Below, piece by piece: positions 1 through 11,257 of a stretch of 64,000 nucleotides of DNA; within the stretch, counting starts at the first letter, position 1; each line of letters begins with the position of its first letter. Source of the stretch: Folioceros fuciformis. Its lineage: Eukaryota > Anthocerotophyta > Anthocerotopsida > Anthocerotales. The stretch covers positions 107,015 through 171,014 of the forward strand of contig JBNGIO010006112.1 of assembly GCA_049999805.1 (NCBI GenBank), read 5' to 3'. The translations under genes and the position numbers were made by a program. The notes under the pieces are model-generated. The model searched no databases, had not been told where the DNA came from, and worked only from the letters and a program-made list of their open reading frames with translations.

Positions 1-345
1 ATGTGACTTGGTTTGCGCTTGCGATTTGCAGACCTTCTTCTTGATCGCAGGATGCCGGGAGGAAGGAAGCGAGCGCGAGCGGGAGCAGGGGCGGTACCTT
101 ATCTGGTGCCTTAGACCTAGCAGGTTCCAGCCATCTCTGCACCGTCGTTCTCCATGCTGGTGATCGCCACTGGTGTTCCTGCTCCTGGCGATCGTAACAT
201 TACTCCCCAACTACGGAGTACCCAAATCCATAACATTTGTAGAGCAACATTTAGAGAGGTTCGAATGTACTGGTAAGATAAACAAAATTGTTTCTTTTGG
301 CCCTCTTTTTTTTTCCTCATTGTTGGCTAGATGGGGTTTATATGG

Positions 346-600
346 CCTCTCTTCGTTCATTCATTTGTTCTCTCTCATTTGTTTGTTCTTTTTCTGGTTC
401 ATTTGTTTGTTGTTTTTCTGGTTCATTTGTTTGTTNNNNNNNNNNTTTTTCTGGTTCATTTGTTTGTTGTTTTTCTGGTTCATTTGTTTGTTCTTTCTCT
501 GGTTCATTTGGTCGTTCTTTCTCTCGTTCATTCATTCTTTCTCTTGTTCGTTCTTTTTTGTTCGTTCTTTTGTTCTTTCTCTTATTTGTTTGTGGCTTTC
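346..600. repeat. T/G-rich minisatellite spanning a 10-N assembly gap
   Basis: The stretch is built from imperfect copies of a roughly 24-base unit with the core TTCTGGTTCATTTGTTTG, followed by looser CGTTC/TTCTTT variants. Ten Ns at 436-445 lie inside the array, so its true length is unknown. Frames across it translate to simple repeated peptides on both strands and are not genes. Confidence 0.85.
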
Positions 601-2210
601 ATTTAAAGGCAATGAAGAAGGCAAACGGTAGGGGACCTATCATACTACCCCTTTGAACATCATTCTCAGAAACTACCCATCACTCCCAAAATGTCTGTGA
701 TATGGAAAAACAAAAGGCCTACTTATCACCAGCTCTTTGCAAAGCAATAGATATGCATTGTCAAAAGAATGCCATCATCAAGGAAAGAGAAAGAACCTCA
801 GTCCTATGACTATACTATACCTTTTGCACACTCCTTGACCGAAGGGGAAAGAGGAAGAACCCCATTCCTATGACAATGATGTACCTTTTGCGCACTCCTT
901 AATGAACCCATGGCCCCATGGGTCTCAAGAGCAAGAGGATAAAAATATGTTCGTCTTATAGGGAGAATGCTTATGGACTTTGGTGCTTGTACAATCCTTG
1001 GCTACCCATCCAAGTGTTGATGACAACATGCTCACAAATCGAATACCTAGTGGAATTTGTAGCAACCACATCAACAATACAAACTTGTTCCACCCCAATA
1101 ATAACAGGTTAGCTCTAAGTGAACCTATGTTGCTCCCTATATGTATGAAATATACATTGCCTAGCCATTAAGAACATGACATCCTGAACTACATTAAAGG
1201 TGGCTATGTGGTGCCTCTCGATGGGACAATGTGCAAAATGGGACTCTTTATCGACAATGGCAACCCCACAACTATATGTAGGGAGAGAAAAAGCCAAAGG
1301 GGTGGATCTCATTCAAATCTCATTACGATGGCAAAAGTTGCAATTCAAAACGCTTGGATGCAAGGTCGAGCTAAAAGCTGAACAAGATCGAATACAAGCC
1401 GAGAATATCGCGGGATGGATGAATTTGAAACAATTAGTGCTTGGCCATATTCCTTTTCAAGGAGAGTGACTTGAAGACTCCTCGCCCTTCCCTAGACAAA
1501 GAAGATGAAAGAGTATCATTTTAACGTGAAAGGTTAAACACACATGGTCTAATCCTTCTAAACAAGCTGGCATTTTAACCAACTCCTATTTTAGTCCTTG
1601 GGACCATTTAGCTTTGCCACTCTCCGCCCTCCACCCAGAAAGGACGTCCCCTTTTTTCACTCCTAGTAGCTATATATAATAAATATTAAATAAATGGTTT
1701 AAAACATTAATATAAAAATACAAATACAAATATATGGTACACGCTACCATCGAGGCTACTCTTCCAAGCTTTAAAATACCATTCAATCTACGAGGATAGG
1801 GCCTTTTTTTTTTGAACAGTCAGGTCTTCAGAAAAAGGTCCATGGAAAAGAAGAAAGACGACAAAAGTAATGGCATAAGTGAAATAAGGTGAAAGTTAAA
1901 AGTAGAAAGGTGAAAGCTAAATCTAGAGCTGTCTTGATGAAGAAGCAAGTATGCTTCTTGCTGCCTTTGGAAACAAAATGTGTGTTCCAGGCAAAACCTC
2001 CTAAGAAGGATGGAGTTGTAATGACCACTAGTATTCTAGGATGAGTGGTGTGTATCATTCCCAGTTTTAGCAGTGGCTTAGCTGTGGAGTATACATAGGC
2101 CAGTGTTAGGGTCTTAAGGACGGTGATACACTGATACACAAAGAGGCAGACAGTGAGAAGTCTAGCCTGGAGGCATAGCTGTGGAGGGCCTGAAGAGCAA
2201 GCTTGTCAGA
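601..2210. other. No recognisable gene
   Basis: I see only short, unconserved frames here. Bases 1258-1400 resemble 29615-29750 (both contain a run like GGGAGAGAAAAAG followed by related sequence), so part of this is probably a dispersed repeat. Bases 1675-1740 are AT-rich. Confidence 0.5.
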
Positions 2211-2268
2211 TAGAGTTGAGGGCAGTAGCCAGTGGGGCGTAGAGTTGAGGGCAGTAGCCAGTGGGGCG
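2211..2268. repeat. Tandem duplication, 29 bp x 2
   Basis: Two adjacent, essentially identical 29-base copies begin TAGAGTTGAGGGCAGTAG. No gene is associated with them. Confidence 0.9.
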
Positions 2269-3001
2269 TAGATCGCCAGACTCTTTTGTAAGTAACTGGA
2301 ATAAAGAGCAGCACCTAGAGGAGGTGGTCTGCGAGTCGTCAGTGGACGGCGGGCTACTTGGAGCCTAGTGCTGAGTCGTGTGAGAAGGAGTGAGTGATTT
2401 GTAAGTGGAGCGCTGCGGAGTGTTTAGACGAGATTCGAGGCCGTTGCTTCCTTTTACGCTGCACAAGGAAGGGGGCGTTACTACAAAGGTTCAGGACCAT
2501 GCTTTTCACCGACGTCTGGTCCCGAAATTATTTTTATATTTTTATACGGTGCCGCAGCCAAGCTCCGTACCTGCTTGTAAGGCCACTAGTGTGCTTCTAA
2601 GGGCTTAAGCCCCTCCAGCCACAGGCACAATTAGCTGCAAATGGGCCCGTGAGAGGCTTGAGGCATGGGATTTTGGGGTTTGAATAGCAGATAGGCTGCA
2701 ACTTGCTGAGTTTCTTCACTAGGCCTTTGTCCTTGACCTGCACAACAAAAATACCCTTAAAACCCAAAATAGTGAAAGACCCATAACCAGCTACCGATCC
2801 AAAACATTGAAACACCAATCGCAGGTCACAGCTCCCACAATTGAGATAAAATTGGGTGAAGGAACAGTTCGTAGGTATTGATGTGATTGGAAAGTGCGCA
2901 TACAATGTGGTGAACGAACTTTGAACTTCCGTCTTTCATGAAACCATGCCTCAATTTTTTCCTCGACTTGCTCAAAACATTTGGTTTTGTATCATGACAG
3001 A

Positions 3002-3440
3002 AGGGCATTCCTAGCAGTATTCCAGTTATTGGCACTCCCCCCCAGCATTGGAGAAGGGAAGGCACTTCACACAAAATAAGAAAACAAACAAGGACTCCCA
3101 GTTGATACATTTATGGCAAACAACAGGGACAGCCTATAATTCCGAGCAGGGAGTAAGCCCCGCAGCTCTTCAGTTCTGCAGCGATTTGTAAGTTCAAGGC
3201 GAAGACGTACAATTTTTAGCTCTCCAGCGTTGGAGAAGGGAAGGCAACTTCACACAAAACAAGAGAGCAGACAAGGACACCAAGGTGATGCTGTTATAGC
3301 AAACAGCAGGGACAGCAAGGAATTCCGCGCAGAGAGTAAGCCTGGAAGCTCTTCAGCTCTACGGCCATATGCAACAAGGCACAGATGTGCAATTGTTGGC
3401 ACCCCAGTACTACTGTTTGAGAAGGCAAGCAGGGATTTTC
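3002..3440 (+). pseudogene. Decayed PPR-like fragment, tandemly duplicated
   Basis: Two diverged copies of about 220 bp lie in tandem (about 3005-3190 and 3225-3440); each begins near a GTTGGAGAAGGGAAGGCA-type sequence. The second copy reads LEKGRQLHTK and then GDAVIANS, which matches the start of an L-type PPR motif in plant PLS proteins (typically a LxxGxxxH...D..V.N pattern). No PPR motif is complete and the frame degenerates, so this is a remnant. Assignment rests on one short motif; chance similarity is possible. Confidence 0.4.
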
Positions 3441-5249
3441 TGTCTTTTCTCTGTTTTGTTGTTGTTCAATAACAAGTGGAATTGGGAAAGGGGTGCTCTT
3501 TTGTTCTCACCCACGGCGGTTGTTTGATGCAGAAGCCAACCGACTGCGGCAGGACGTCCAAGCACTAGCCTCTGACGCATCACAGGGTACAGCCGAACAC
3601 AATTCCGGTCCCTGTCAACATTAATCAGCTTCAGTGCCAGCCGTTGAGGTCACAAAAGACAGTTGCGCTCAGCACATCTGGTCCTCATCTAGTCCTTTGG
3701 CCGCAGGTGGACAACCAGCTCTGGAGGTGCATGAATGACATACATTAATTCACACGGACCAACAGAACGGGTTGACAGAAGAGATCACTGGCAGATACCT
3801 GAAATTCAGGTTGACCATCGAGAGCACCAAACTGAGGCTGGACAGCGCTGTGTTGAACAGCAATAGTTAAAGGCACAGCACGGGTATACAATTGAAGCAT
3901 GTGACACAAATATTTGGCGAATAGAAACCATAACCGTAGCTCCATCACCGAGCTGTTGTGAGGTCCACAAGGGATATACTATATTTCCCATCCCTCGCCG
4001 CTGTTGCAAGCCTGGGAGACCGCACACTGCACCATGTATGATTGACAACAGTAAGTAAATAAGAAACCAGATGTAGCAAAGTGGCGTGCAAGCAGTACCT
4101 GAACAATAGATCTTCACAAGAAGTGATGAAAGGGAAATGACACTTGTCCACAGTTAAAACCTCCATGATCTCCAAATGGACACCCTTGTTGTCGTGCAGG
4201 CTACGAAATGGGATGGAAAGCTGGGCATGTATGGATACGTAATTGTACATATGTTCATGCAAATATTGGCGAGGAAAGACGGTGCACCTAGAGTCGATGC
4301 GGAGAGATGTTCACGATCGCGAGCCAGCTTCCACCTTCAAGCATCTGCCTTCCGGTCCTCAAGTTTGGACTTCACACGGGCCAATAAAGCTGTTCCCAAG
4401 AAATCGGCGGTGCCAGCCGGACTCACTCACGCTATTGCCAGCGGGTGACTGATCACTTGTCAGACGAGAGAAAAGATTCCCACATTTGTATGCTGGAACC
4501 GCAGGGCTTCGGCAGGCGGCAGCTATAGCTAGGGACGATGCAGCTACAAGAAACACCTTGTAACGAAAATGCAAGGGTATATTCCACGAGCTGCCGCTGC
4601 AAGCTTGCTTTCGAAAGCGTGAACAATGGCTTCCTACATTGCTCACAAAACTGCACACCCATTACCACGGATTTAGCTTGTAGAGCCAGCCGCAATCCAG
4701 TGGTACCCAGCACATGCTTGAATCCGTCTGGTAATAGAATATGAATCGATGTGCAGATTGATCATGAGCTTCTCGAGCCTGAGTTCTTGAGCTTATGAAT
4801 CTCTCGAGCTTGAGCGCATGAGCTTGTACATGGTGCAACAGAACATCGCGGATTGGCTCCAATTCGTTCGAACAAACATTTGAACATCCATCTCTAAGAC
4901 ACACCACAAATTTTCCAGAGGTAGAACTGCCCGCAACACAAACACTTAATTAAAGACATAAACAAGTCTACAGCTGGCCATCATCCATAGATGCGACATA
5001 CACATCCAATGGAGACACCCTACTGGACTAGTGGTTATGGCTAGCGAGCTGGCTCACTGCTGAAAGAAAACAAGGCATTGCAAGCTAGGGCAAGATACAC
5101 AGGAACGGGAATACATACGAAGCGTTCCTCCCACCCCGCTACTTAACTTCTCCACAGCAGCCTGACCTTGTCCAAGTTCTCCTCATCAGCACCAGCCATC
5201 CTGCAAGCAGTTGTTTCTCGAACGGTAGCCTCCTAGCTCCTCGAGCTTA

Positions 5250-6206
5250 TCAGCAGCAGCCCCTGCAAAACCAACCACTGTAAACAGCCTCATCGAGCTC
5301 GTACTCATCGCAAGCTTGCTTCTGGCCAGGAGCTTGAGGGAGACGTGGCTCCAGAGGAACGGGGCTGGAGGAGCTGGAGCCGGCATTCACTTCATCGTCT
5401 GACGGATTGGGCTCCGAGCAAGACCCGCCAGCAGATGCGGATGAAGATCCGGACCCGTGGACATGGTTGGCATTCTGCTGAGGTGTCGGAGTCGCGCGGC
5501 GGCGTCGCTGCTTGGATTTACGAGCTGACTTGGTACACTCACCCTTTCCGGTGGAGGTAGTTGTGGTGCCCATCACGTACGCAACCAAGGCATCCACGTC
5601 CCGCTCATCTTTTCCACTCGCCATCAGCCTTTCCCACAGCCAACAGTTGTAGTTCCAAATGGCCTCGTCCTCCTTTGATTCTGGCATGGGCTGCCACGTC
5701 TCCTGCACGGACGCGGGTGCTGGCAGCTTCATCACCTCCCTCATCTCCCGGGGCGAGCAGCGCAACCTCCAAACGTCCCAGGCCTGGACTGCCTCGTTTA
5801 ACAGGTCATGGAGGTGAAGCTTATGACAAGCCATAGCCAACTGGAGGAACGCACCTCCCTTAATCGGTATGAGAATCTCCTGGATCTTGCGCTGCCGGAG
5901 TTCCACCGTGCTGTTTTCTGCGTGGATCCAGCAGTACTTTTCCACCAACTCGAGTACAGCCACACTGGAAATCCCGACTACAGGCAGAAGCTGAGGTTCA
6001 CTCTCAGCAAGTTGCGCTGTACGGTGGAACTGCCCAAGTCCCTTCAGCATTTCCTGTGCTGCACTCTTGGGCACTGAAATCAGATACTCCTCCACAAGCT
6101 CTCCACCATCTGTAATTGATTGGAACTTCAAGAACCGCGGCTGGTTGCGGCCCTTCTTCGCTACTTCGCTCGAACTCTCGATCTTGGGCTCCTCCTTACC
6201 AGCCAT
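5250..6206 (-). CDS. Divergent SKP1-like protein with C-terminal low-complexity tail
   Basis: The frame encodes 318 aa from the ATG at 6206 (MAGKEEPKI); another ATG five codons upstream is possible. Residues about 26-163 follow the SKP1 fold pattern. LVEEYLISVPKSA corresponds to the first strand and helix, LLPVVGISSVAVLELVEKY to the SKP1 LPNV...KVIEYC region, and FLQLAMACHKLHLHDLLNEAVQ plus SPREMREVMKLP to the F-box-binding end. SKP1 normally bridges cullin-1 and F-box proteins in SCF ubiquitin ligases. SKP1 is about 160 aa; here a motif ERDVDALVAYVMGT (201-214), a basic run KSKQRRRR and a Ser/Pro-rich acidic tail follow. The motif recurs in the right-arm fragment and in the gene at 11258-12692, defining a local family. 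The open frame continues 204 codons upstream of this start, but that part is low-complexity and unconserved. Function as an SCF subunit is inference. Confidence 0.6.
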   Translation of the reverse strand: MAGKEEPKIESSSEVAKKGRNQPRFLKFQSITDGGELVEEYLISVPKSAAQEMLKGLGQFHRTAQLAESEPQLLPVVGISSVAVLELVEKYCWIHAENSTVELRQRKIQEILIPIKGGAFLQLAMACHKLHLHDLLNEAVQAWDVWRLRCSPREMREVMKLPAPASVQETWQPMPESKEDEAIWNYNCWLWERLMASGKDERDVDALVAYVMGTTTTSTGKGECTKSARKSKQRRRRATPTPQQNANHVHGSGSSSASAGGSCSEPNPSDDEVNAGSSSSSPVPLEPRLPQAPGQKQACDEYELDEAVYSGWFCRGCC

Positions 6207-6845
6207 GCTCACACTTGACATGAACTGCACGCAAGCGAACACAGTCAAGAGCCCTGGCCACCACGAGGAAGAAGAAAAGGAAGAAGGAGAAGACGCACCG
6301 GGAAGAGAAGAAGAGACCCACGAGGAAGAAGAATGAGAGGACGCACAAAGGATTTTCGTGGAGAACCGCGAATGTGTCGGCGCGCGAAGCACGATGACAA
6401 TGATCAGTGTAGGCTCCAAGAGGAAAATCAGCGCCCTAACAACTCTTACACCATGATAAAGACATGTCGGTAAAAAGTGGCCCGAGTCCGTAGTCCTTGT
6501 ACGGCTCAAAAGCACAGAACCCGCAACGCTGGCGATTGCGACCATGACGTTGTGGATGGACGGTGTAGGGAGTAACAATGTCCCGTCCGCAAGTGGAACA
6601 TAAATCTTCCACAGTGATGGATGCGCAGGGCCCATCGAAAGAGGTAGGGAAGAAAGGTGTGAAGGAGTGCCGCGGACGGCCTCCTGCAGCCTCTCAGCCC
6701 CTTCCACGAGACGTTGCTCCTTATCGATTGTCTTCCTCCAATGCGTCTCCCGGCCGGATTGGCTTTCAATTCCTTGGCTGCACTCCACGGGGTGATGAAT
6801 ATTGCTCCTACCAGACAAGCATAGCCGGGAGCGAACTTCGGAGGC

Positions 6846-7247
6846 ATGATGCGCCCCCCAGGAGCAGGGAAGGAGTGGAACCTGCCGGCTCGTGCGACCG
6901 ACAAGGAAGCTTGGTTACTCCACAACCCACGGGTGGCACAGACCATCCTGAGCTACGACGTGTGGCTGTTGGAGAGCGTGATAGCCATGCAAGGGGTGTA
7001 CGTTGAGCGAGACGTGAATGCCTTGGTTGCATACGTGGAGGGCACCCCGCTGCCGCATCTGAGAGGCCAAAGTCCAGCAAGCCAGCTGCGAAGCAGAGAC
7101 GCCGGCTCCGCCGAAGCAACCAACCTGAGCGGAATGACAACGACAGACAATGTCCAGCCGCATGCTCATATACGGTCGCCTGTACCCAGCAGACCTGCTA
7201 CAAGTTCTTCCCCACTTGCAAAGCTGTGCTCATTGCGAGGGCGATAA
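6846..7247 (+). pseudogene. SKP1-like gene fragment (mirror copy)
   Basis: The frame reads ILSYDVWLLESVIA then ERDVNALVAYVEGT, matching residues about 183-214 of the SKP1-like gene at 5250-6206 and followed by a similar Ser/Pro/Arg-rich tail. The SKP1 core upstream is missing: an in-frame TAG lies within about 25 bases of the first ATG. Its position and orientation mirror the intact gene across the inverted duplication centre, so it is best read as the truncated partner copy. Confidence 0.55.
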
Positions 7248-8278
7248 GGCTGGCTCTCGAGGAGCAGTTGGTTCCGTAAGGGCTGCCGCTCATGAGCAGG
7301 AGGAAGACGCTACCGCTCAAGAGGCAGGTCCGTGCACCATGGACGATGCTCACGATCGAAGGACATGGAAAAAGAGGAGGAGTGGAAACCTCGTCAGACT
7401 TATCCAGCTGCTGTGTATCTCCTGCACTACCTTGCCGTGCCCTGTCTTTGAGAAGGCTCGAGAAGCGATCATGTGCTCATGATCAACATGCACATCATAT
7501 CTATTCATGTCCTGTTACCATATGGATTCAAGCATGTGCTGACCACTGGAGAGACCGTAACGCAGATGCTTGAAGGAGGAGGCTGGCTCGCGATCGTGTA
7601 CGTCTCTCCGCATCGGGTCTACGTGCATACAGTCTTTCCTCGCCGACATTTCCATGAACATGTGTACAATTACGTATTCGTATATGCCAGCTTTTCATCC
7701 CATTTCGTAGCTTGCACGACCGCAAGGCTGTCGCTTTGGAGATCATGGAGGTTTTAACTCTATCGATTGAATGGGTCATTTCCTCTTTCATCACTTTCGT
7801 ATTTCTTGTGATGATCCATTGATCAGAAACTTCTTGCACGCCACTTTGCTGCATCCAGAATACAGTGCTGTCCAGCCTCAGTTTGGCGCTCCCGATTGTC
7901 AACCTGAATCGCAGTTATCTGCCAGCTCTGTTCTGTTAACCCGCTCTGGTGTTCGAGGTGAATTACAGTACGTCATTCATGCACCCTCCAGAACTGGTTG
8001 TCCGGCTGCAGCCACACAACCAGATGTGCAGACCGAAGCTGTCTGTTTTGACCTCAACTGCTAGCACTGAAGGTGATGAATGTCGACAAGTCCCAAAATT
8101 GCAGTGTTCGGTTGCATGCACCCTGTGATGGGTCATAGGCTAGTGCTGGACGTCCTGCTGCACTCGTTTGGCTTCTGCATTGAACAAGAACCCTGGATGA
8201 GAGCAAACGAGCACTCGTTTCGCTGTTCCAAGTATTACTGTTCAACAACCAAAGAAAGAGATCTCCTGGCCAATGCAT

Positions 8279-8525
8279 GCTTTCGCCCCAATGGTGCGGT
8301 GTGGAGAGCAGCTACAACTAGGTAAATTGCAAGCACCACATCCCGGAACGTCACTTTGCAGTCACAAGGCTTGCCCACCTTACCAGCGACTGTGACAGCC
8401 GGGCCCTCCCTTGAATGATCCACATCACATGCACCGGGACCGGGGAATCAACCATCGTTTACACATCGCCCTTGGGTAGCAAGACTGATCCCAACTCCCG
8501 TGGGGTTGCGAGTCTCGTATTCTCC
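8279..8525 (-). pseudogene. SHIPPO-repeat (ODF3-like) gene fragment
   Basis: The nucleotide sequence aligns base by base with 23785-24025 of the intact SHIPPO gene, including the segment encoding GPAFTIAGKVGKG. Here it reads GPAVTVAGKVGK, followed by a broken PGPGAY unit. The remnant covers about 2.5 of the repeats, is frameshifted, and abuts the distal end of the right inverted-duplication arm. Confidence 0.8.
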
Positions 8526-8852
8526 CCGCCCATCATGGATAAGAAAATAATGTAATTAAAAAACATATCTTGAAATTTTCAAACACAACTAAAAGGTAAA
8601 ATTAAAATATATCCTTAATATATTCTAGGTAGTTAAAATATATTATGGCATACCAAACCAGAAGGGGTCTGGCAAAAAACTTTATGTAAAGAGTGAGTCT
8701 TCAGGACGAATATGGAATACCAATTCGGACATGCCCTAATACTAATGTTTTTTTTTCTGGTATATATATTTTATATAGGAATATATGGTGGAATCTACTA
8801 CAGATTTCCCTATTGAACATAGCCATGTCACGGGACCTACTAGTACACCATG

Positions 8853-9960
8853 CTACATGGTGTTTTAAGATACACTACACATATGAAACATGTCGGGGGT
8901 TCGCATGGATTAGGGTTTGGTAGTGTTTCATACATGCATCGATTGACACCGCTGTGAGGGGTCATTTAAGGTTTCGGGTTTAGGTCTAGTCCGCCACGTG
9001 CACACCGACACACTTACAACAACAACACAGTCCCTTTATATAGCTACCCCATTCAATCTAGCGTGCATCCAACTCAGAAATTGGATCTTGCATTCCTAAA
9101 GAACCAGCCTCCTATGATCTTTCTTGCAAAACTGCCAACACAAACTTTCTGCTTCAGGTGCTTCTCAAAATCCACTTCATACATGGAAACAGCTCTCACT
9201 GGGGGAGGGAGGATCTGTCTAGTGCCTTAAGGGCGTGTGTGTTGTGGGGTGAGACCCTATGTAGCTTCATGGACCCTCATCATAAAAAAATCAGGATGCC
9301 ACATAGTGTTTTAAGATACACTACACACATATGAAACATGTCGGGGGTTTGCAGGGGTTAGGGTTTGGTAGTGTTTTAGAGATGCGTTGATTAACACCGC
9401 CGTGAGGGGTCGTTTACGGTTTCAGGTTTAGATCTAGTCTACCACGTGCACACCGATACACTTACAACAACAACATGGTCCCTTTATATAGCTACCCCAT
9501 TCAATCCAGTGTGCATCCACCTGAAAAACTAGATCCTGCATTCTTAAGAAACCAACCTCATATGGTCTTTTTTGCAAAATTGCCAACACAAACTTTATGC
9601 TTTAGGTGCTTCTCAAAATCCACTTCATGCATGGAAACAGCTCTCACGAGAGGAGGGGGATTTATCCAATGCCTTAGGGGCGTGTGTGTTATGGGGTGAG
9701 ACCCTATGTAGCTTTGCCTTGCTCTCATGGACTGTGAAATAAAGGAGGGCATTTCATTCCCTTCTATCGTTTGTTTGTTCCCCTTGCCCTCCTCACATCC
9801 ATGTGATTGCATAGCGAGGAAGGCAAGAAGGGACATCCCCTTTAGCAGGTTCTGGATTGGAGTGGCAAAAACTCAGAAATGAAATCGAGGCTCGTTAAGG
9901 GTGTGCATTGAGGCGAGAGAGATGTATGCACACCAGACAACACGGTGAACGTTGAGGTCC
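8853..9960. repeat. Dispersed repeat, two tandem copies (about 441-bp period)
   Basis: Copies start near 8853 and 9298, each opening with a GTGTTTTAAGATACACTACA-like sequence and running through a telomere-like GGGTTAGGGTTTGG, a CTTTATATAGC box and a GGGTGAGACCCTATGTAGC block. The second copy extends further, with an AATAAA at about 9740. A third copy lies at 17010-17690. TATA and AATAAA boxes suggest LTR ancestry, but no TG...CA ends or target duplications were found. Confidence 0.75.
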
Positions 9961-10060
9961 ACTGTAAACCTTGCATCGAAGGAGCTATAGCATTCACATC
10001 CAAGGCTAAGTCGAGGCATCAAACCTAGCCATTCGTTTGCCTGCTAGTCGTGAAATAGAT

Positions 10061-10194
10061 CCACCAAGTTCAATTGCCTATTTTGCTCACCACATCTTAG
10101 GTTTCACATCGTTCACAGTACAAACGCCCACCAAGTTCAATTGCCCATTTTGCTCACGACACCTTAGGTTTCACACCGTTCGCAATACAAGCGG
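10061..10194. repeat. Tandem duplication, 67 bp x 2
   Basis: Two adjacent copies begin CCACCAAGTTCAATTGCC and end in a CGTTC(A/G)CA(G/A)TACAA block. A partial third copy of the end (CCGTTCATAGTACAAGCGG) follows at about 10200. The flanks (9960-10860) show no gene. Confidence 0.85.
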
Positions 10195-10860
10195 TTTACA
10201 CCGTTCATAGTACAAGCGGCCGTTCACATTATTCCCCTCAATACATCTCACTCACATCCCACAATGTTCTGTGCAGTGTATCTCAATCACAGCTCAAACA
10301 TGCTACCATCCTATCCCTCACAGCCTACACACACACTTCTACCAATGTAGTTCAACGAGCTCACTCGCGGCCTACACTCACTTTGTATTCCTGTAGTTAT
10401 CGTGATTCATGCCCTAATTCATGTAGCTAGGAGGACTTAAGCTCAACAGTTGAGGTCCCTTCTTGGAGTTAGTGTGCTAGATGCATGCGGGTTGAGGACC
10501 ATTGAAGTAGCCATCTTGCTTAATTCGAAGGGCTAAGGGCCATCTTGGTGTGCCGGAAGAATGCATTACTTGGTCGTGAGGAATTCATAGGCAGTGGTAG
10601 AAAAGATACCAATCTTTGCTTGGTTTCTTGAACTGCTTTCTCATAAGGAACACGGCTTTGCTTGGTTTCTAAAGTAACGGTTAGGCTTTTGTTGTTAGTT
10701 GTGTCTGAGAGATGTGGCCATGGCCTAGGCTCAATCCAAAACGTAGTTACAATTGAGGCAATAATCGCTGCAATGCATGATGGCAGAGCCTGGCGGCTCT
10801 CCGGCCTTGTGCATGCGTTGAAAGGAACCCAAAAAACCCTAAATGAGCAAACCCTGACCC

Positions 10861-10972
10861 GTGGAATGAATGGTGAATGATGGATGAATGTAAAAGCCTT
10901 GTGTGTGTATTTTAGCCTTGTGCAAACCCTAATCCGTGGAATGAATTGTGAATGATGGATGAATGTAAAATG
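10861..10972. repeat. Direct repeat around GTGGAATGAATGGTGAATG
   Basis: Two copies about 73 bases apart carry the core GTGGAATGAAT(G/T)GTGAATG then ATGGATGAATGTAAAA. The surrounding 10200-11250 holds no convincing gene and becomes AT-rich after 11130. Confidence 0.8.
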
Positions 10973-11257
10973 AGAATTGTTTCTAAAATAAATCTTTAGA
11001 GAGATCTAAGTGGCCGTTGTGGGAAAAAGCCCTTTTTGGGACTGACAGTCCTAACATCTTGGGGTATATTCCCTTAGATACCCGAGGTATAAACCATAAT
11101 ATAGTGCCCATACCCTGCCCTTTGTCTGGTTTGGTATGCCCTAATATATCTTTATATATACATATATATTTATAGAATTTTAAAAATTAAAATTTTATAA
11201 ATAAATAAATGAGTTTCACTTAAATAAAATGGAAAAAGAAAATCTGTCGTAGAATAC

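Larger units (their letters stand above)
3430..8270. repeat. Large imperfect inverted duplication
   Basis: Sequence at about 3430-4360 and 4690-4800 reappears in reverse complement at about 7440-8270. Matching blocks keep mirror order: 3480-3620 with 8074-8270, 3620-3870 with 7850-8075, 4170-4350 with 7560-7760, and 4690-4790 with 7445-7555. The left arm carries a minus-strand SKP1-like gene and the right arm a plus-strand SKP1-like fragment in the mirrored position, so the duplication probably covers about 2.5 kb on the left and 1.4 kb on the right, with later deletions. Arms look clearly diverged, so it is not recent. Confidence 0.75.

Noticed and set aside
2150-2600. LTR-like composition (AATAAAG, GC-rich R-U5-like stretch) on the plus strand
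   Set aside because: No TG...CA ends, primer-binding site or target duplication could be fixed.
6207-6818. Upstream 204 codons in frame with SKP1-like gene 1
   Set aside because: Low-complexity Ser-rich and Arg-rich translation without similarity to the other family members; the SKP1 match starts just after ATG 6206.
8930-9370. GGGTTAGGGTTTGG considered as interstitial telomere sequence
   Set aside because: Only one to two TTTAGGG-like units per copy, embedded in a dispersed repeat; not a telomeric array.
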